From the NCBI GenBank assembly GCA_040905265.1, contig JBBDRW010000109.1, positions 1 through 32,608 of the forward strand: a stretch of DNA of 32,608 nt, given 5' to 3'. Source of the DNA: JBBDRW01 sp040905265. GTDB lineage: Bacteria; Bacteroidota; Rhodothermia; Balneolales; Balneolaceae. The position numbers and the translations under genes were made by a program. Shown here in pieces: positions 1 through 7,831 of the stretch (position 1 is the first letter of the stretch; each line of letters starts with the position of its first letter). A model generated the notes under the pieces. It was not told the DNA's origin. It ran no database searches and was given only the letters and a program-made list of their open reading frames with translations.

Positions 1-843
1 GGACGCAGGATGAACCAGGTCAAAAATCAGGCAGAAGAGAAGTACAGGAGTGGAAAAGAGGCCCTTGAGAAGACCGAGAATGTGAATATCTCACCGGCTG
101 ACGATATTACCCTTCCGGTTCAACCCGCCTATACAGGTTCCCTCCACCCCCTGACCCAGGCACTTGAAGAGATGAAGCAGATCTTTCTCCGGCTTGGGTT
201 TGACATAGCCGACGGCCCGGAACTGGAAGATGACTTTCATAACTTTACTGCGCTCAATTTTCCGCCGGACCACCCGGCCAGGGATATGCAGGATACATTT
301 TTTATTCGGAAGTCTGACCAGCCGGGCCAGGAGGATCTTGTCCTTCGGACTCATACCTCACCGGTTCAGATACGGCTGATGAAAGAGACATCTCCCCCGA
401 TCCGGTCCGTTATGCCGGGCCGGGTATTCCGCAACGAAGCGGTCACGGCAAAATCCTACTTCCAGTTCAACCAGATGGAGGGGCTCTATATTGATAAATC
501 TGTCACCATGGGTGAGTTGATTGAAACTCTCGTCATGTTTGCAAAAATGATGTATGGAAGTGATGTAAAATACCGGGTTCGCCCTTCGTTCTTCCCGTTT
601 ACAGAACCGAGCATTGAGATGGATATCTGGTGGGGGGATGGACAGGATGGCCAGTGGCTGGAAATTCTGGGCGCGGGGATGGTAGACCCCAATGTGTTCG
701 AGTCGGCCGGGCTTGACCCTGAAACGTTTACAGGATTTGCGTTCGGAATGGGGGTAGACAGGATTGCAATGTTGCGATACGGCATCGAAGACATCCGGAT
801 CCTATATGAAAATGACCTGCGGTTTCTTAATCAGTTTCAATAG
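1..843 (+). CDS. pheS: Phenylalanyl-tRNA synthetase alpha subunit, 5'-truncated by the window edge
   Basis: Catalytic subunit of the alpha2-beta2 cytoplasmic enzyme that charges tRNA-Phe with phenylalanine. The frame is open from base 1, so the ATG at base 10 is probably internal: the preceding codons and the Lys/Glu-rich stretch to about base 110 look like the end of the N-terminal coiled coil of PheS. The class II synthetase core follows: GLHP-like SLHP near base 140, the DDFHNF segment near 230, motif 2 (GRVFRNEAV) near 420, FNQMEG near 470 and motif 3 (GMGVDR) near 750. About 50-60 N-terminal residues are missing compared with a usual PheS of roughly 330-350. The pheT start lies 5 bases after the stop, so the two are one operon. 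Identification is secure. Confidence 0.97.
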   Translation, partial: GRRMNQVKNQAEEKYRSGKEALEKTENVNISPADDITLPVQPAYTGSLHPLTQALEEMKQIFLRLGFDIADGPELEDDFHNFTALNFPPDHPARDMQDTFFIRKSDQPGQEDLVLRTHTSPVQIRLMKETSPPIRSVMPGRVFRNEAVTAKSYFQFNQMEGLYIDKSVTMGELIETLVMFAKMMYGSDVKYRVRPSFFPFTEPSIEMDIWWGDGQDGQWLEILGAGMVDPNVFESAGLDPETFTGFAFGMGVDRIAMLRYGIEDIRILYENDLRFLNQFQ

Positions 844-848
844 ACATT

Positions 849-3263
849 ATGAACATCTCTTACAACTGGCTAAAAGAGTATATCGATACAGACCTGCCGG
901 CCGAATCAGCCGCTGAAAAACTGACCCTTGCCGGGCTTGAGGTAGAGGGGATCGAATCGATTGGAAATCAGTTTGAAAAATTTGTAATCGGTAAAATCAA
1001 AGAGGTTCGCCCGCATCCGGATGCAGACCGCTTGCTCCTCTGCAAGGTTGACCTGGGTAATGAGACAGTCCAGATTGTCTGTGGAGCAGACAATGTAGCT
1101 GCAGGACAAAAAGTACCTGTTGCAACAGTCGGCGCTACACTGCCGGTACCTTCGGAGGATGGAAGCAGGTTCACAATCAGGAAAGCAAAACTGAGAGGTG
1201 AGCTTTCGGAAGGGATGATCTGTGCAGAAGATGAACTTGGCCTGGGCAGCGACCACTCCGGAATCATGGTGATGGACGCAGCTCTGGATACCGGCACCCC
1301 TCTGTCCGACGCTCTTGGAATCGAGAAAGATACACTGTTCGAAATCGGGCTGACCCCGAACCGGCCGGACGCTGCCTGCCATATCGGAACTGCAAGAGAT
1401 CTCGCCGCTGTTCTGGAAACTCCACTCAAGAACCCTTACGATTTCACCCCTCCCGAAACCAACCCTCTTGACAAACAGATCGAGGTAGACATTCAGGAAC
1501 CGGAGAAGTGCCACCGGTATACGGCAAAAATTGTCAAAAATATCACGGTCCGGGAATCACCTGCCTGGCTGAAGAACCGGCTAAGGGCGATCGGCCTGAG
1601 GCCGATCAACAATGTAGTTGATGCGACGAACTACATTCTGCATGAGATCGGGCAACCGCTTCATGCGTTCGATTACAACAAGCTGGCTGGAAAAAAGATT
1701 GTAGTGAAAAGTTTTGAGCAGGAGCGCTCATTTACAACACTGGATGGTATAAAACGGAATGTTCCGGCCGAAACCCTTTTTATCTGCGACGGTGAAAAGC
1801 CGGTTGCCATTGCCGGGGTTATGGGGGGGCTTGATTCAGAAGTTACCGGAGAAACCGACACTATTCTTATCGAAAGTGCCTGGTTCCACCCATCCGGTAT
1901 CAGAAAAACCTCCAAATCTCTTGCGCTTCAAACCGACTCATCCTACCGTTTTGAACGAGGTATCGACCCGAACCTCCAGCGCAGAGCCGCTGAGAAAGCT
2001 GCCCGGCTCATTGCAGAGCTCTCCGGCGGCGAGGTAGTTGACGGGTGTACCGATTCACATCCGGTCCGGACAGAGAAGGCAACCCTTGAACTTCGGATTC
2101 AACGTATCAACCGGCTGCTGGGGACTGAAATCAACCTTGAGAAGGCTTCCGAAATCCTAAGCCGCCTTGAGATTGAAAATCGTAAAATTTCTGCGGACGT
2201 TCTCGAATGCACCATCCCGACATTCCGCCCCGACCTGACGCGGGAAGTCGACCTGATAGAAGAAGTAGGACGAATTTATGACTATAACCGGATATCCAAA
2301 CCGGACAGTTCACCTTTTCATACACCCGCTCCCCTCAGTGATTGGGAGATTCTGAATAGACGCATCCGAACCCATGCAGCCCGGCTTCAGTACAAGGAGA
2401 TCACAACCAACTCACTCCACTCCAGAGAGGATGAGAACCGGTTCAGTCCGGAAGAGATTCAGATCCACACCCTGAACCCGGTTTCACAGGAGGCAACCAC
2501 CCTGCGGACAACACTCCTTGGTGGATTCCTGAAAGCTGTTCAGTACAATCTTAACCGAAATGCCCGGCAGATCCGGTTTTTTGAAATCGGACATTCGTAT
2601 CAAAAAGCGGAGAATGGGACCTGGATCAACGGAATTCGGGAACACAATATGCTGCTAATGGGCCTCTGCGGGTATAAAAGATTCGAAAACTGGCGTACAG
2701 GTGCAGAAATGTACTCTGTATTTGATCTGAAATCTGACCTGATTGCACTCTTCGGTCAGTTACAGGCCATCCGGGAGCTGACATTTGAGTCACCTCATCC
2801 GGAGAGTCTTACTTTGCATTTCAAGGGAGAGGAGGTTGGCAAGCTGGAACTGATCACCCGGGAGCTGAAGTCAGCCTATGAGATCGAATTACCTCTGTTT
2901 GCCGCCGAAATTGACCTGACACTCCTTCATGAACTCGGGATCTCCTCAATAAGCCGAAGATACGAGCCGGTCTCCAGGTTTCCTCCATTCGAATATGACG
3001 CCGCATTTATCGTTGACAAGAACATTACAGCTGGTGTTATGGAATCCTCAATCCGGGAAACCGCTGGTAAGATACTGAACAGTATAGAAGTCTTTGATAT
3101 TTATGAAGGGGAAAAGATCGGTACGGAGAAAAAAAGTATTGCATTTCGGCTAACTTTTTTAGATCGTAATAAGACTTTGAATATCAAAGATGTAGATCCG
3201 ATTGTTCAAAAAATTGTGCAGGCATTGAATAAACAATTCAATGCGAAGCTCCGAAAGGACTAA
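849..3263 (+). CDS. pheT: Phenylalanyl-tRNA synthetase beta subunit
   Basis: Non-catalytic partner of PheS; it binds tRNA and edits mischarged Tyr-tRNA-Phe. The 804 residues match the full bacterial length. Domains in order: an N-terminal helix pair, a tRNA-binding OB fold (about residues 40-155, with PHPDADRLLLCKVD), the B3/B4 editing domain (about 210-380), B5 (about 405-475), a degenerate synthetase fold (about 480-700) and a C-terminal ferredoxin-like anticodon-binding domain (about 710-804, starting near SRFPPFEYD). It starts at ATG 849, 5 bases after pheS, and is followed after 32 bases by the coiled-coil gene and zapA. Nothing is missing or broken. Confidence 0.98.
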   Translation: MNISYNWLKEYIDTDLPAESAAEKLTLAGLEVEGIESIGNQFEKFVIGKIKEVRPHPDADRLLLCKVDLGNETVQIVCGADNVAAGQKVPVATVGATLPVPSEDGSRFTIRKAKLRGELSEGMICAEDELGLGSDHSGIMVMDAALDTGTPLSDALGIEKDTLFEIGLTPNRPDAACHIGTARDLAAVLETPLKNPYDFTPPETNPLDKQIEVDIQEPEKCHRYTAKIVKNITVRESPAWLKNRLRAIGLRPINNVVDATNYILHEIGQPLHAFDYNKLAGKKIVVKSFEQERSFTTLDGIKRNVPAETLFICDGEKPVAIAGVMGGLDSEVTGETDTILIESAWFHPSGIRKTSKSLALQTDSSYRFERGIDPNLQRRAAEKAARLIAELSGGEVVDGCTDSHPVRTEKATLELRIQRINRLLGTEINLEKASEILSRLEIENRKISADVLECTIPTFRPDLTREVDLIEEVGRIYDYNRISKPDSSPFHTPAPLSDWEILNRRIRTHAARLQYKEITTNSLHSREDENRFSPEEIQIHTLNPVSQEATTLRTTLLGGFLKAVQYNLNRNARQIRFFEIGHSYQKAENGTWINGIREHNMLLMGLCGYKRFENWRTGAEMYSVFDLKSDLIALFGQLQAIRELTFESPHPESLTLHFKGEEVGKLELITRELKSAYEIELPLFAAEIDLTLLHELGISSISRRYEPVSRFPPFEYDAAFIVDKNITAGVMESSIRETAGKILNSIEVFDIYEGEKIGTEKKSIAFRLTFLDRNKTLNIKDVDPIVQKIVQALNKQFNAKLRKD

Positions 3264-3295
3264 AGCAGCAAATATTCAACTAACTGACCGTCCAT

Positions 3296-3544
3296 GTGAA
3301 TTCAACCGGCAGACAAAGAGATCAGTTCAACCGTTTGTTACAGCAGATTCGGGATGAGGTAAAGCTGCTGGAGAAGAAAAACCGGGAGCTTCACAGAGAG
3401 AACCTGCGTCTGAAAACCACGCTCGATTCGATTCAAAAAGGTGAGCATGATATCTTTTCAACCGTCAACAACCAGGAACGGATCATCCTGAAGAATCAGA
3501 TCGACCGGATGATTGAACGCATTGATTACTATCTGGAGGAGTGA
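3296..3544 (+). CDS. Small coiled-coil protein between pheT and zapA
   Basis: An 82-residue protein of unknown function with a GTG start (3296); no ATG in frame is better placed. Residues about 10-50 form a continuous amphipathic helix with heptad-like leucines (LLQQIRDEVKLLEKKNRELH, then RENLRLKTTL), and a second helix follows (residues about 62-80). There is no signal peptide or membrane segment. Its TGA overlaps the zapA ATG by one base (3544), so the two are translationally coupled. Coupling to ZapA and a short coiled-coil architecture suggest a ZapB-like or other divisome-associated role, but this is inference from position and shape, not a recognised family match. Confidence 0.85.
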   Translation: MNSTGRQRDQFNRLLQQIRDEVKLLEKKNRELHRENLRLKTTLDSIQKGEHDIFSTVNNQERIILKNQIDRMIERIDYYLEE

Positions 3545-3834
3545 TGGTATCCATCAAAGTAACCATACTCGGAAAACAGTTCCCGCTGAAAGTCAAAGAC
3601 GACGAAGTAGAGAACATGCGCCGTATCGCGGAGTTTGTCGATGAGAAGTTTCGGCTCTATCGGCGTGAGCTTACAAATCAGCCGGAAAGTACCATCATGG
3701 TCCTCGCCTCTCTGAGTATCGCCGAAGAGATGTTCAGCCTTCGACAGCAGGCAAACGAAGCTTCTGTTGACGAAGAGGAACTCTTTGGAGAAGTAAACGA
3801 ACGCCTGCAAGAGCTAATCAGTGAAATCGGGTAA
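3544..3834 (+). CDS. zapA: Cell division protein ZapA
   Basis: ZapA binds and bundles FtsZ at the division ring in the cytoplasm. The 96 residues match the family: a beta-rich N-terminal half (VSIKVTILGKQFPLKV) followed by the ERMRRIAEFVDEK-type segment (here VENMRRIAEFVDEKFRLYR) and a long C-terminal helix with the ASLSIAEEMF signature. I choose ATG 3544, which overlaps the previous stop by one base and has GGAGGAG (3535-3541) just upstream; a GTG one codon earlier (3541) is also possible. Last gene of the pheS-pheT-coiled-coil-zapA run. In many Bacteroidota an RNase Y gene follows; here the next gene is on the other strand. Confidence 0.95.
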   Translation: MVSIKVTILGKQFPLKVKDDEVENMRRIAEFVDEKFRLYRRELTNQPESTIMVLASLSIAEEMFSLRQQANEASVDEEELFGEVNERLQELISEIG

Positions 3835-3902
3835 AAAGGTAATAGGGATTAGGGAAGAGTGAGAGTTCTCATTATCAAGATCAACACCCTGTGCCCTATT
3901 CA

Positions 3903-4646
3903 CTATCCCCTGTTCCGCTCAATGATCATCTCATAGCCTTCCAGTACAGCCCGGGTTGTCTGAAAAGGGAGCACTGTCGCAATCTCTTTCACCCGTCCTA
4001 TCGCATTTTCAGGTGCCAGCGGAAATCCTACTCTCTGAAGTGCTGGAATATCCCCTTCACTATCCCCGATATAAGCCATCTCTTTCTGCCCGATCTGCAA
4101 GCGTCCGGAAAGCAGGTTCACCCCCTGCAATTTGTTATTGCCACGAATCAGAATATTCACCGAGACATCCGTCCTGTGCACTTCCAGTCCGGGGTAATCG
4201 GAATGAACTTTCTCAACTATTTTCCCGGAAACTGCACGAATCTGGTCCCTGTCCGGCGAGACGATTCCGGCATCCATCATTTTTGAAAATTCCGGCATCA
4301 CGCCCGGATGATCCGGCAGGATAACATCCCGAATCCAGCTCTTCGCCTCATTGATCAGCTCCATACTGCTCTCAAGTCTCCCATTCAGGCCGGTCTCAAC
4401 CAGGTTGGTCTCCCAGTCATACAATCCTGCACTTTCAAAAATAAACGGGAGCCGGATATCCAGCCATTGCGCCACAGCTTCGGCATAGGGTAGCGGCCTG
4501 CCGGTACAGATCGTAAGGGGTGGAATCCGTTCATCATCCCGACTCCGCCGGTTCAATTCCCGTATCTTTGAAACCGATGTCCAATCCGGAGTTTTAAAGG
4601 GTTCGGAAATACACCCGTCAAGATCGAGTACATAGAGTTTTATCAT
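3903..4646 (-). CDS. HAD superfamily phosphatase (subclass IIB-like)
   Basis: A 247-residue cytoplasmic phosphatase. Motif I is DLDGC (nucleophile D8, acid D10), motif II lies at TICTGRP (residues 45-51), motif III is probably K172 in GNNKLQG, and motif IV is GDSEGD (194-199). The cap sits between motifs II and III, as in subclass IIB (Cof, sucrose-phosphatase, phosphoglycolate and mannosyl-3-phosphoglycerate phosphatases). Substrate cannot be read from the sequence. It is the last gene of a minus-strand run: 22 bases after the BatB-like gene and downstream of the betaine genes. A role in osmolyte metabolism is conceivable but rests on position only. The gene faces zapA across a 68-base gap. 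Confidence 0.88.
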   Translation of the reverse strand: MIKLYVLDLDGCISEPFKTPDWTSVSKIRELNRRSRDDERIPPLTICTGRPLPYAEAVAQWLDIRLPFIFESAGLYDWETNLVETGLNGRLESSMELINEAKSWIRDVILPDHPGVMPEFSKMMDAGIVSPDRDQIRAVSGKIVEKVHSDYPGLEVHRTDVSVNILIRGNNKLQGVNLLSGRLQIGQKEMAYIGDSEGDIPALQRVGFPLAPENAIGRVKEIATVLPFQTTRAVLEGYEMIIERNRG

Positions 4647-4668
4647 CAGTCACAATTACGTTTCGGAG

Positions 4669-5751
4669 TCACAAATTTGCCTGCCGGTACTCAGGCAACA
4701 GAAGTGCAACCACAAAAAAGAGAAGGCCTCCGAGAAGAAGGATCTGATAGCGATTGCTATAATCCGCATATTCCCGAACTGCGAACTCCCCCTGTTGCAG
4801 TTCATCCAGCCGTGCCAGAAACGGATCTATACCGGCCGACCCGTTGCTAATCTCATAGTAAGATCCGCTCCCCCTCTGTGCGATATCCTGCAGTACATTC
4901 GATTCAAGTCTGGAAACAATCTCTTCGCCCCGTGAGTCCCGGTGGTAGCCATTCAGTCGATTCGTCCCCTCTTCATAGATTGGAATTCGTGCCCCCTGAG
5001 GCGTACCGATACCGACTGTAAACACATAAATTCCCCTGCCCGTAAGCTGCTGAAGTTCCTGCTGCCAGTCCGGGCTGTGATCTTCCCCGTCCGATACCAT
5101 CAATACAACACGGGCGGCATCTTCCTGCTGTCCATCCAGCGAGTCAAATGTTTCAGAAGCTTTCCGAAAGGCATTTCCGAAATGGGTTCCCCCGCCTGGC
5201 ATCTGATCTGTTGCCACAATGTCCAGAAACATACGAAGGGCGGAGTGGTCCAGGGTCATCGGGCTCTGGACAAACGCTTCACCGGTAAAAACCAGCAATC
5301 CGATCCGGTCTCCAACAGATCGGTCGATCAATCTCTCTAACTCGAACTTTGCCTTCTCAAGACGGCTCGGCCGGATATCCTCAGCATTCATGCTGCGAGA
5401 AAGGTCGAGAAGAATAAGGAGGTCCACCCCTCTCTGTTCAATATCCCGAACCTCGGTTCCGATTCTGGGGCCTGCCAGGCCAATGATGAAAAGTGAGATG
5501 GAGAGAAGGATCGCCACTCCTTTCAGGCGGTCACCCCTCGCCCAGTAACCCCGCCTCAAACGATGGAGTAGTCGTTCATTAAAATAGCGCGAGCTTACCG
5601 TCCGGTTTCTGTTCGAAATATACCACCAGGCAGTTCCCACTACGGGAATCAATAGCAGAAGCCACAAATATGTTGCATGTAACCAGATCAATAAACGGAA
5701 CGTTTGCGTTGAAAAAAATAGGCTGGCCTTCAACCGCCACCCAAGATACAT
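4669..5751 (-). CDS. BatB-like membrane protein with von Willebrand factor A domain
   Basis: Membrane-anchored vWA protein of the Bat family (named for Bacteroides aerotolerance). From the ATG at 5751 it has 360 residues: two N-terminal membrane helices (about 26-44 and 78-94), a vWA domain with a complete MIDAS start (D116-L-S-R-S120), a conserved threonine region PMTLD, SDGEDH, and one C-terminal helix (about 333-353) ending in a short tail. The frame is open to 5862, but that start would overlap sdmT and looks non-coding. A TTG at 5691 (MIWLHATYLWLLL) would give a more typical short N-terminus, so the start is uncertain. Bat genes usually sit with moxR, a DUF58 gene, batA, batC and batD; none is here, so this is a stand-alone copy downstream of sdmT. 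Confidence 0.88.
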   Translation of the reverse strand: MYLGWRLKASLFFSTQTFRLLIWLHATYLWLLLLIPVVGTAWWYISNRNRTVSSRYFNERLLHRLRRGYWARGDRLKGVAILLSISLFIIGLAGPRIGTEVRDIEQRGVDLLILLDLSRSMNAEDIRPSRLEKAKFELERLIDRSVGDRIGLLVFTGEAFVQSPMTLDHSALRMFLDIVATDQMPGGGTHFGNAFRKASETFDSLDGQQEDAARVVLMVSDGEDHSPDWQQELQQLTGRGIYVFTVGIGTPQGARIPIYEEGTNRLNGYHRDSRGEEIVSRLESNVLQDIAQRGSGSYYEISNGSAGIDPFLARLDELQQGEFAVREYADYSNRYQILLLGGLLFFVVALLLPEYRQANL

Positions 5752-5800
5752 GAAGATACAAACGCAATTCAAGCGGATAAATTCTTTCCAGCCAGATGCA

Positions 5801-6640
5801 TCAGTGACTCTTGTGAAACAGGAAAACCCCCCAAGCAAGATAGTTCTTCTCTGCACCTTCAATCCAGTGCGTAAGCCCTTCCTTCATCCCATCCAGATAC
5901 TCCTGGCTTACATTCTCGCGCAACGTCTCCTCCATAGACTGCATGGTTGAAAGAACGGCGCTGTAGTGCCGTTTAAGATGGATCGTCATCTCATCAAATT
6001 CCACATCCCGAAATCCATACAACTCCGCTTTCTCACGATAATAAGCGGGAGAAGCCATGCTCTCAAGGTGAATCCGCTTCAGAATCGGATCCAGAACACC
6101 CTCCGGACAGTCATCCGACTGCATCGGATCCGTAAAAACAAATTCCCCTCCACTCTTCAACACTCGCGACGCCTCCCGAAGCACCTGTTCCCGGTCAGGG
6201 CTGTGCAGAAATGCATCCTGAGACCAGACGATATCGAAGGATTGATCTTCGTAAGGCAGCTCCTCAAAATTTCCGTCTACAACATCAATCTGGCTGTCGA
6301 GCCCCTCAACGGCATTGAGCTCCCTGGCCTTCTGGTTCTCAACTTCACTCAAATTCAGTGCAACGATATGGCAATCTGTCGAGCGTGCCAAAAAGCGGGC
6401 GGCCCCTCCATATCCTGACCCGAGATCGATCACCTTTGCTCCCGGCTTCAGAAGGTCCAGTTTTCCAGCCATCCGTTTTTGTGTACGCCTGCTCGCTTCC
6501 CGGATTGGATCTGACTCGGTATGGTAAATTCCGATATGGATATCTTCGCCGCCCCAAACCGTAGAGTAAAACGTATCTGCATCCTTGCTGTTATAATAAC
6601 TCCTCGCAATATCAACTGCTTCTTCTGCTGCTGAACTCAT
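5801..6640 (-). CDS. sdmT: Sarcosine/dimethylglycine N-methyltransferase (glycine betaine synthesis)
   Basis: SAM-dependent methyltransferase expected to carry sarcosine through dimethylglycine to glycine betaine in the cytoplasm. The N-terminus ARSYYNSKDADTFYSTVW followed by GGEDIHIGIY is characteristic of the SDMT/DMT family of extreme halophiles. SAM-binding motif I is VIDLGSGYGG (residues 70-79), followed by an acidic residue region (VALNLS) and the WSQDAFLHSPDR loop. Length (279) is normal. It lies 105 bases downstream of gsmT on the same strand, so both steps of the pathway are adjacent. The spacer carries a copy of the GGTTTT/AAAACC repeat and a TGTCG-loop hairpin. The exact split of methylation steps between this enzyme and GsmT cannot be read from sequence. 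Confidence 0.92.
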   Translation of the reverse strand: MSSAAEEAVDIARSYYNSKDADTFYSTVWGGEDIHIGIYHTESDPIREASRRTQKRMAGKLDLLKPGAKVIDLGSGYGGAARFLARSTDCHIVALNLSEVENQKARELNAVEGLDSQIDVVDGNFEELPYEDQSFDIVWSQDAFLHSPDREQVLREASRVLKSGGEFVFTDPMQSDDCPEGVLDPILKRIHLESMASPAYYREKAELYGFRDVEFDEMTIHLKRHYSAVLSTMQSMEETLRENVSQEYLDGMKEGLTHWIEGAEKNYLAWGVFLFHKSH

Positions 6641-6692
6641 GGTATAAATGGTGTGATTTGTATTTCAAATTGGCGACAACGAAACCGAGCCA

Positions 6693-6711
6693 GGAAGTCT
6701 GTCGGACTCCC
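6693..6711. repeat. GGAGTC-TGTCG hairpin in the gsmT-sdmT spacer
   Basis: On the plus strand, GGAAGTCTGTCGGACTCCC folds with AGTC/GACT around the loop TGTCG, with an outer GG/CC after one mismatch. It lies between the GGTTTT repeat copy and the sdmT start, in the same order as at 26778-26884. Confidence 0.55.
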
Positions 6712-6727
6712 CGAAATCGGTTACCCA

Positions 6728-6752
6728 GAGGTTTTGTAAAACCGTTTACTCG
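6728..6752 (-). repeat. GGTTTT repeat-family copy in the gsmT-sdmT spacer
   Basis: On the minus strand this reads CGAGTAAACGG then TTTTACAAAACCTC, beginning in the last codons of gsmT. It aligns with CGAGCAAAAAACGG then TTTTTCAAAACCTC at 26783-26810. It is a single half-element, 88 bases before sdmT and in its direction. Confidence 0.55.
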
Positions 6753-7564
6753 TCTTTGTATAATTTTTCAGCTACGTGAATATAGAAATCGGGATCATCA
6801 CTCTTGTACGTTTCCTGAAAGTCCCCGTAGGTGTTGACCTCCTGAAATCCTACTTCCCTCATTAGTTTACGGGTATACTCTTTTCGTAATGGAAACATGT
6901 TTAGGTAGTAAACAGAGTCATCTTTAAACGTGTACTGAAACCGGGCAAGCCCTTCATCCATATGTTCAGGCTGTACTTCAACATCCTCTCCACAATAATA
7001 AAATTTATGCTTGCTCGAGTACCCGACATCCAGCATGGCATCGTAATTTCTCTGATCCAGAATAAGAATTCCGTCATGCTTTAAAGCAGCATGAAATTCG
7101 GCAAGTGCTTTTCGCCGGTCATTCTCGGAAAACAGGTGAGTAAATGAGTTTCCAAGACATATAATTGCATCGAACTTTGCATGGATGTCACGGTTTAGCC
7201 ACCGCCAGTCAACCTGCACCGTTCGAAGGATGTGATCGTACTGTTTGGCATTCTCAAAGGCACGGGAGAGCATGGCCGGACTGCCGTCTGCACTGACAAC
7301 TTCAAACCCGGCATTTAAAAGCCGAACGGAGTGGTAACCGGTACCTGTGGCGACATCCAGAACTCTCTCGACTTTATGTTCTCGCAGAACATCGATAAAA
7401 AACGACCCTTCTCCTTCAGACCGTTTCTCCAAGTTAATCAGGCCATCCCATTTTTGTACAAAGTTTTCAATGTACTCTTTCTGGTAATGATCCGTCTCTC
7501 GTACTGTAATCGGATCCGATCCGTACTGCTGATTCTTGGTATTGTTCATAATATCTGGAGTCAT
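6746..7564 (-). CDS. gsmT: Glycine/sarcosine N-methyltransferase (glycine betaine synthesis)
   Basis: SAM-dependent methyltransferase that converts glycine to sarcosine and on to dimethylglycine, the first part of de novo betaine synthesis. Family hallmarks along the 272 residues are the DPITVRETDHYQKEYIENFV start, SAM motif I VLDVATGTGYHSVRLL (68-83), SADGSPAML, the strongly conserved QVDWRWLNRD and AIICLGNSFTHLFSE blocks, and EHMDEGLARF. The pattern is that of the halophile GSMT group, not of animal GNMT. ATG 7564 is chosen; an in-frame ATG at residue 6 is possible. First gene of the minus-strand run gsmT-sdmT-BatB-HAD. The leader upstream contains two adjacent hairpins (7613-7655). Confidence 0.95.
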   Translation of the reverse strand: MTPDIMNNTKNQQYGSDPITVRETDHYQKEYIENFVQKWDGLINLEKRSEGEGSFFIDVLREHKVERVLDVATGTGYHSVRLLNAGFEVVSADGSPAMLSRAFENAKQYDHILRTVQVDWRWLNRDIHAKFDAIICLGNSFTHLFSENDRRKALAEFHAALKHDGILILDQRNYDAMLDVGYSSKHKFYYCGEDVEVQPEHMDEGLARFQYTFKDDSVYYLNMFPLRKEYTRKLMREVGFQEVNTYGDFQETYKSDDPDFYIHVAEKLYKDE

Positions 7565-7612
7565 TAAGATGATAGATTTTCAACCCCGGTATTGGAAATA
7601 TCGATATACAAT

Positions 7613-7655
7613 TGGCCACTGCTGAGGCCAGGATCCGGCCGGTCTGGAGGCCGGA
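7613..7655 (-). promoter_or_regulatory. Two adjacent hairpins in the gsmT leader
   Basis: Two perfect inverted repeats lie side by side: TGGCC-N8-GGCCA (7613-7630) and TCCGGCC-N8-GGCCGGA (7634-7655), each with an 8-base loop. Neither has a T-run in either direction, so they do not look like intrinsic terminators. On the gsmT strand they would sit about 50-90 bases before the start codon and be part of the leader RNA if transcription starts further upstream. Because both stems contain GGCC, the hairpins can also pair with each other. A regulatory role is inference. Confidence 0.4.
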
Positions 7656-7773
7656 AAACCGGGGGATTTCAGAATTGATTACTCAGACAAACATAAGAAA
7701 TCAAACAAACGAGTCATTATCAATGAAAAGATCAGTTTTTTTAAAAATAAGCCTTGTCATTCACAAACAATAT

Positions 7774-7806
7774 GCGTTACTTCCACACATACATTACACA
7801 TAAAAT
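7774..7806 (+). promoter_or_regulatory. Weak candidate promoter for lexA
   Basis: An A/T-rich stretch ends in TAAAAT (7801-7806), 25 bases before the lexA ATG, with TTACTT about 18 bases upstream. The match is modest. I found no clear E. coli-type (CTGT-N8-ACAG) or Bacillus-type (GAAC-N4-GTTC) SOS box here, so the autoregulatory operator is not identified. Confidence 0.3.
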
Positions 7807-7831
7807 ACCATAGTCCTGTCACCCATTCGAT

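Noticed and set aside
906..1514. 202-residue minus-strand frame inside pheT
   Set aside because: Antisense shadow of a conserved synthetase domain.
3839..3900. AATAGGG/CCCTATT pairing after zapA as terminator or 6S RNA (as in Proteobacteria)
   Set aside because: Only seven bases pair across a long loop, there is no T-run, and the gap is too short for a 6S gene.
3903..4646. Mannosyl-3-phosphoglycerate phosphatase as a second osmolyte enzyme
   Set aside because: The HAD-IIB motifs fit, but no specific MpgP signature or synthase gene is seen, so the function is left open.
7612..7803. 63-residue plus-strand frame in the gsmT-lexA spacer
   Set aside because: It runs through the twin hairpins and promoter region; composition is not protein-like and it has no motif.
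7565..7831. Glycine or SAM riboswitch upstream of gsmT
   Set aside because: Neither the glycine aptamer core nor SAM-I/II type elements are visible; only two simple hairpins.
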